From Candidatus Thorarchaeota archaeon (GTDB lineage: Archaea; Asgardarchaeota; Thorarchaeia; Thorarchaeales; Thorarchaeaceae): a DNA stretch of 33,043 bases. Both the position numbers and the translations under genes were made by a program. The notes under the pieces were generated by a model that searched no databases, was not told the DNA's origin, and saw only the letters and a program-made list of their open reading frames with translations. The stretch spans positions 1 through 33,043 of the forward strand of contig JAEOTX010000029.1 in the NCBI GenBank assembly GCA_016839605.1. The letters are read 5' to 3'. Shown piece after piece: positions 33,019 to 33,043 of the stretch (position 1 is the stretch's first letter; every line of letters starts with the position of its first letter).

Positions 33019-33043
33019 ATCTCTAGTAGAATAGATGTAAGAA

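Overview
The window looks like part of an archaeal chromosome of moderate GC. It is dominated by peptide-type ABC importers, membrane proteins and a few metabolic enzymes. Archaeal signs are TATA-box promoters about 25 bases upstream of genes (some transcripts look leaderless), Shine-Dalgarno-led genes packed with TAATG/ATGA/GTGA junctions, threonine-rich stalked solute-binding proteins, and longin-like domains fused to membrane helices. An Asgard archaeon of the Thorarchaeota type fits best. This is inference from gene content; there is no rRNA or marker protein here to settle it.

Layout. (1) 1-5327, plus strand: a complete family-5 oligopeptide/dipeptide ABC importer, with the 3' end of the solute-binding protein, two permeases and two ATPases. 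(2) 5367-10065, plus strand: an MFS transporter, a bacterial-type phosphorylating GAPDH, a divergent citrate synthase-like protein and a metal-dependent amidohydrolase. (3) 10131-10913, plus strand: two small zinc-ribbon proteins, the first clearly membrane-bound. (4) 10921-14066, minus strand: a DHDPS/KdgD-type lyase, an Ntn-type C45-like hydrolase and a second MFS transporter. (5) 14199-20525: two orphan OppD-like ATPases on the plus strand. They flank a minus-strand block with tandem 7-TM/longin-like proteins, a DinB-family protein and a DUF362 ferredoxin protein. (6) 20745-22929, minus strand: a GNAT-like protein and an N-acetylornithine-carbamoyltransferase-like enzyme, separated by tandem hairpins. 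(7) 22982-26089: an unrecognised cassette of one soluble and four membrane proteins. (8) 26154-33018: a second complete peptide importer, with permeases and ATPases on the minus strand and the solute-binding protein diverging on the plus strand.

Together the genes suggest a peptide- and amino-acid-scavenging heterotroph. Two importers bring in oligopeptides, and amidohydrolase, Ntn hydrolase and lyase functions process small organic molecules. The GAPDH ties into central carbon metabolism.

The most unusual observations are as follows. Both tandem 7-TM/longin-like genes appear to start at a CTG codon with a Shine-Dalgarno-like hexamer exactly 8 nt upstream, because protein-level conservation continues upstream of any ATG/GTG/TTG. 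One orphan ABC ATPase has lost the H-loop histidine and has a degenerate signature. The citrate synthase-like and carbamoyltransferase-like enzymes carry changes at substrate-binding residues. Both importers use inner-membrane permeases with extra N-terminal membrane domains. No insertion sequences, CRISPR arrays, tRNAs or rRNAs were found.
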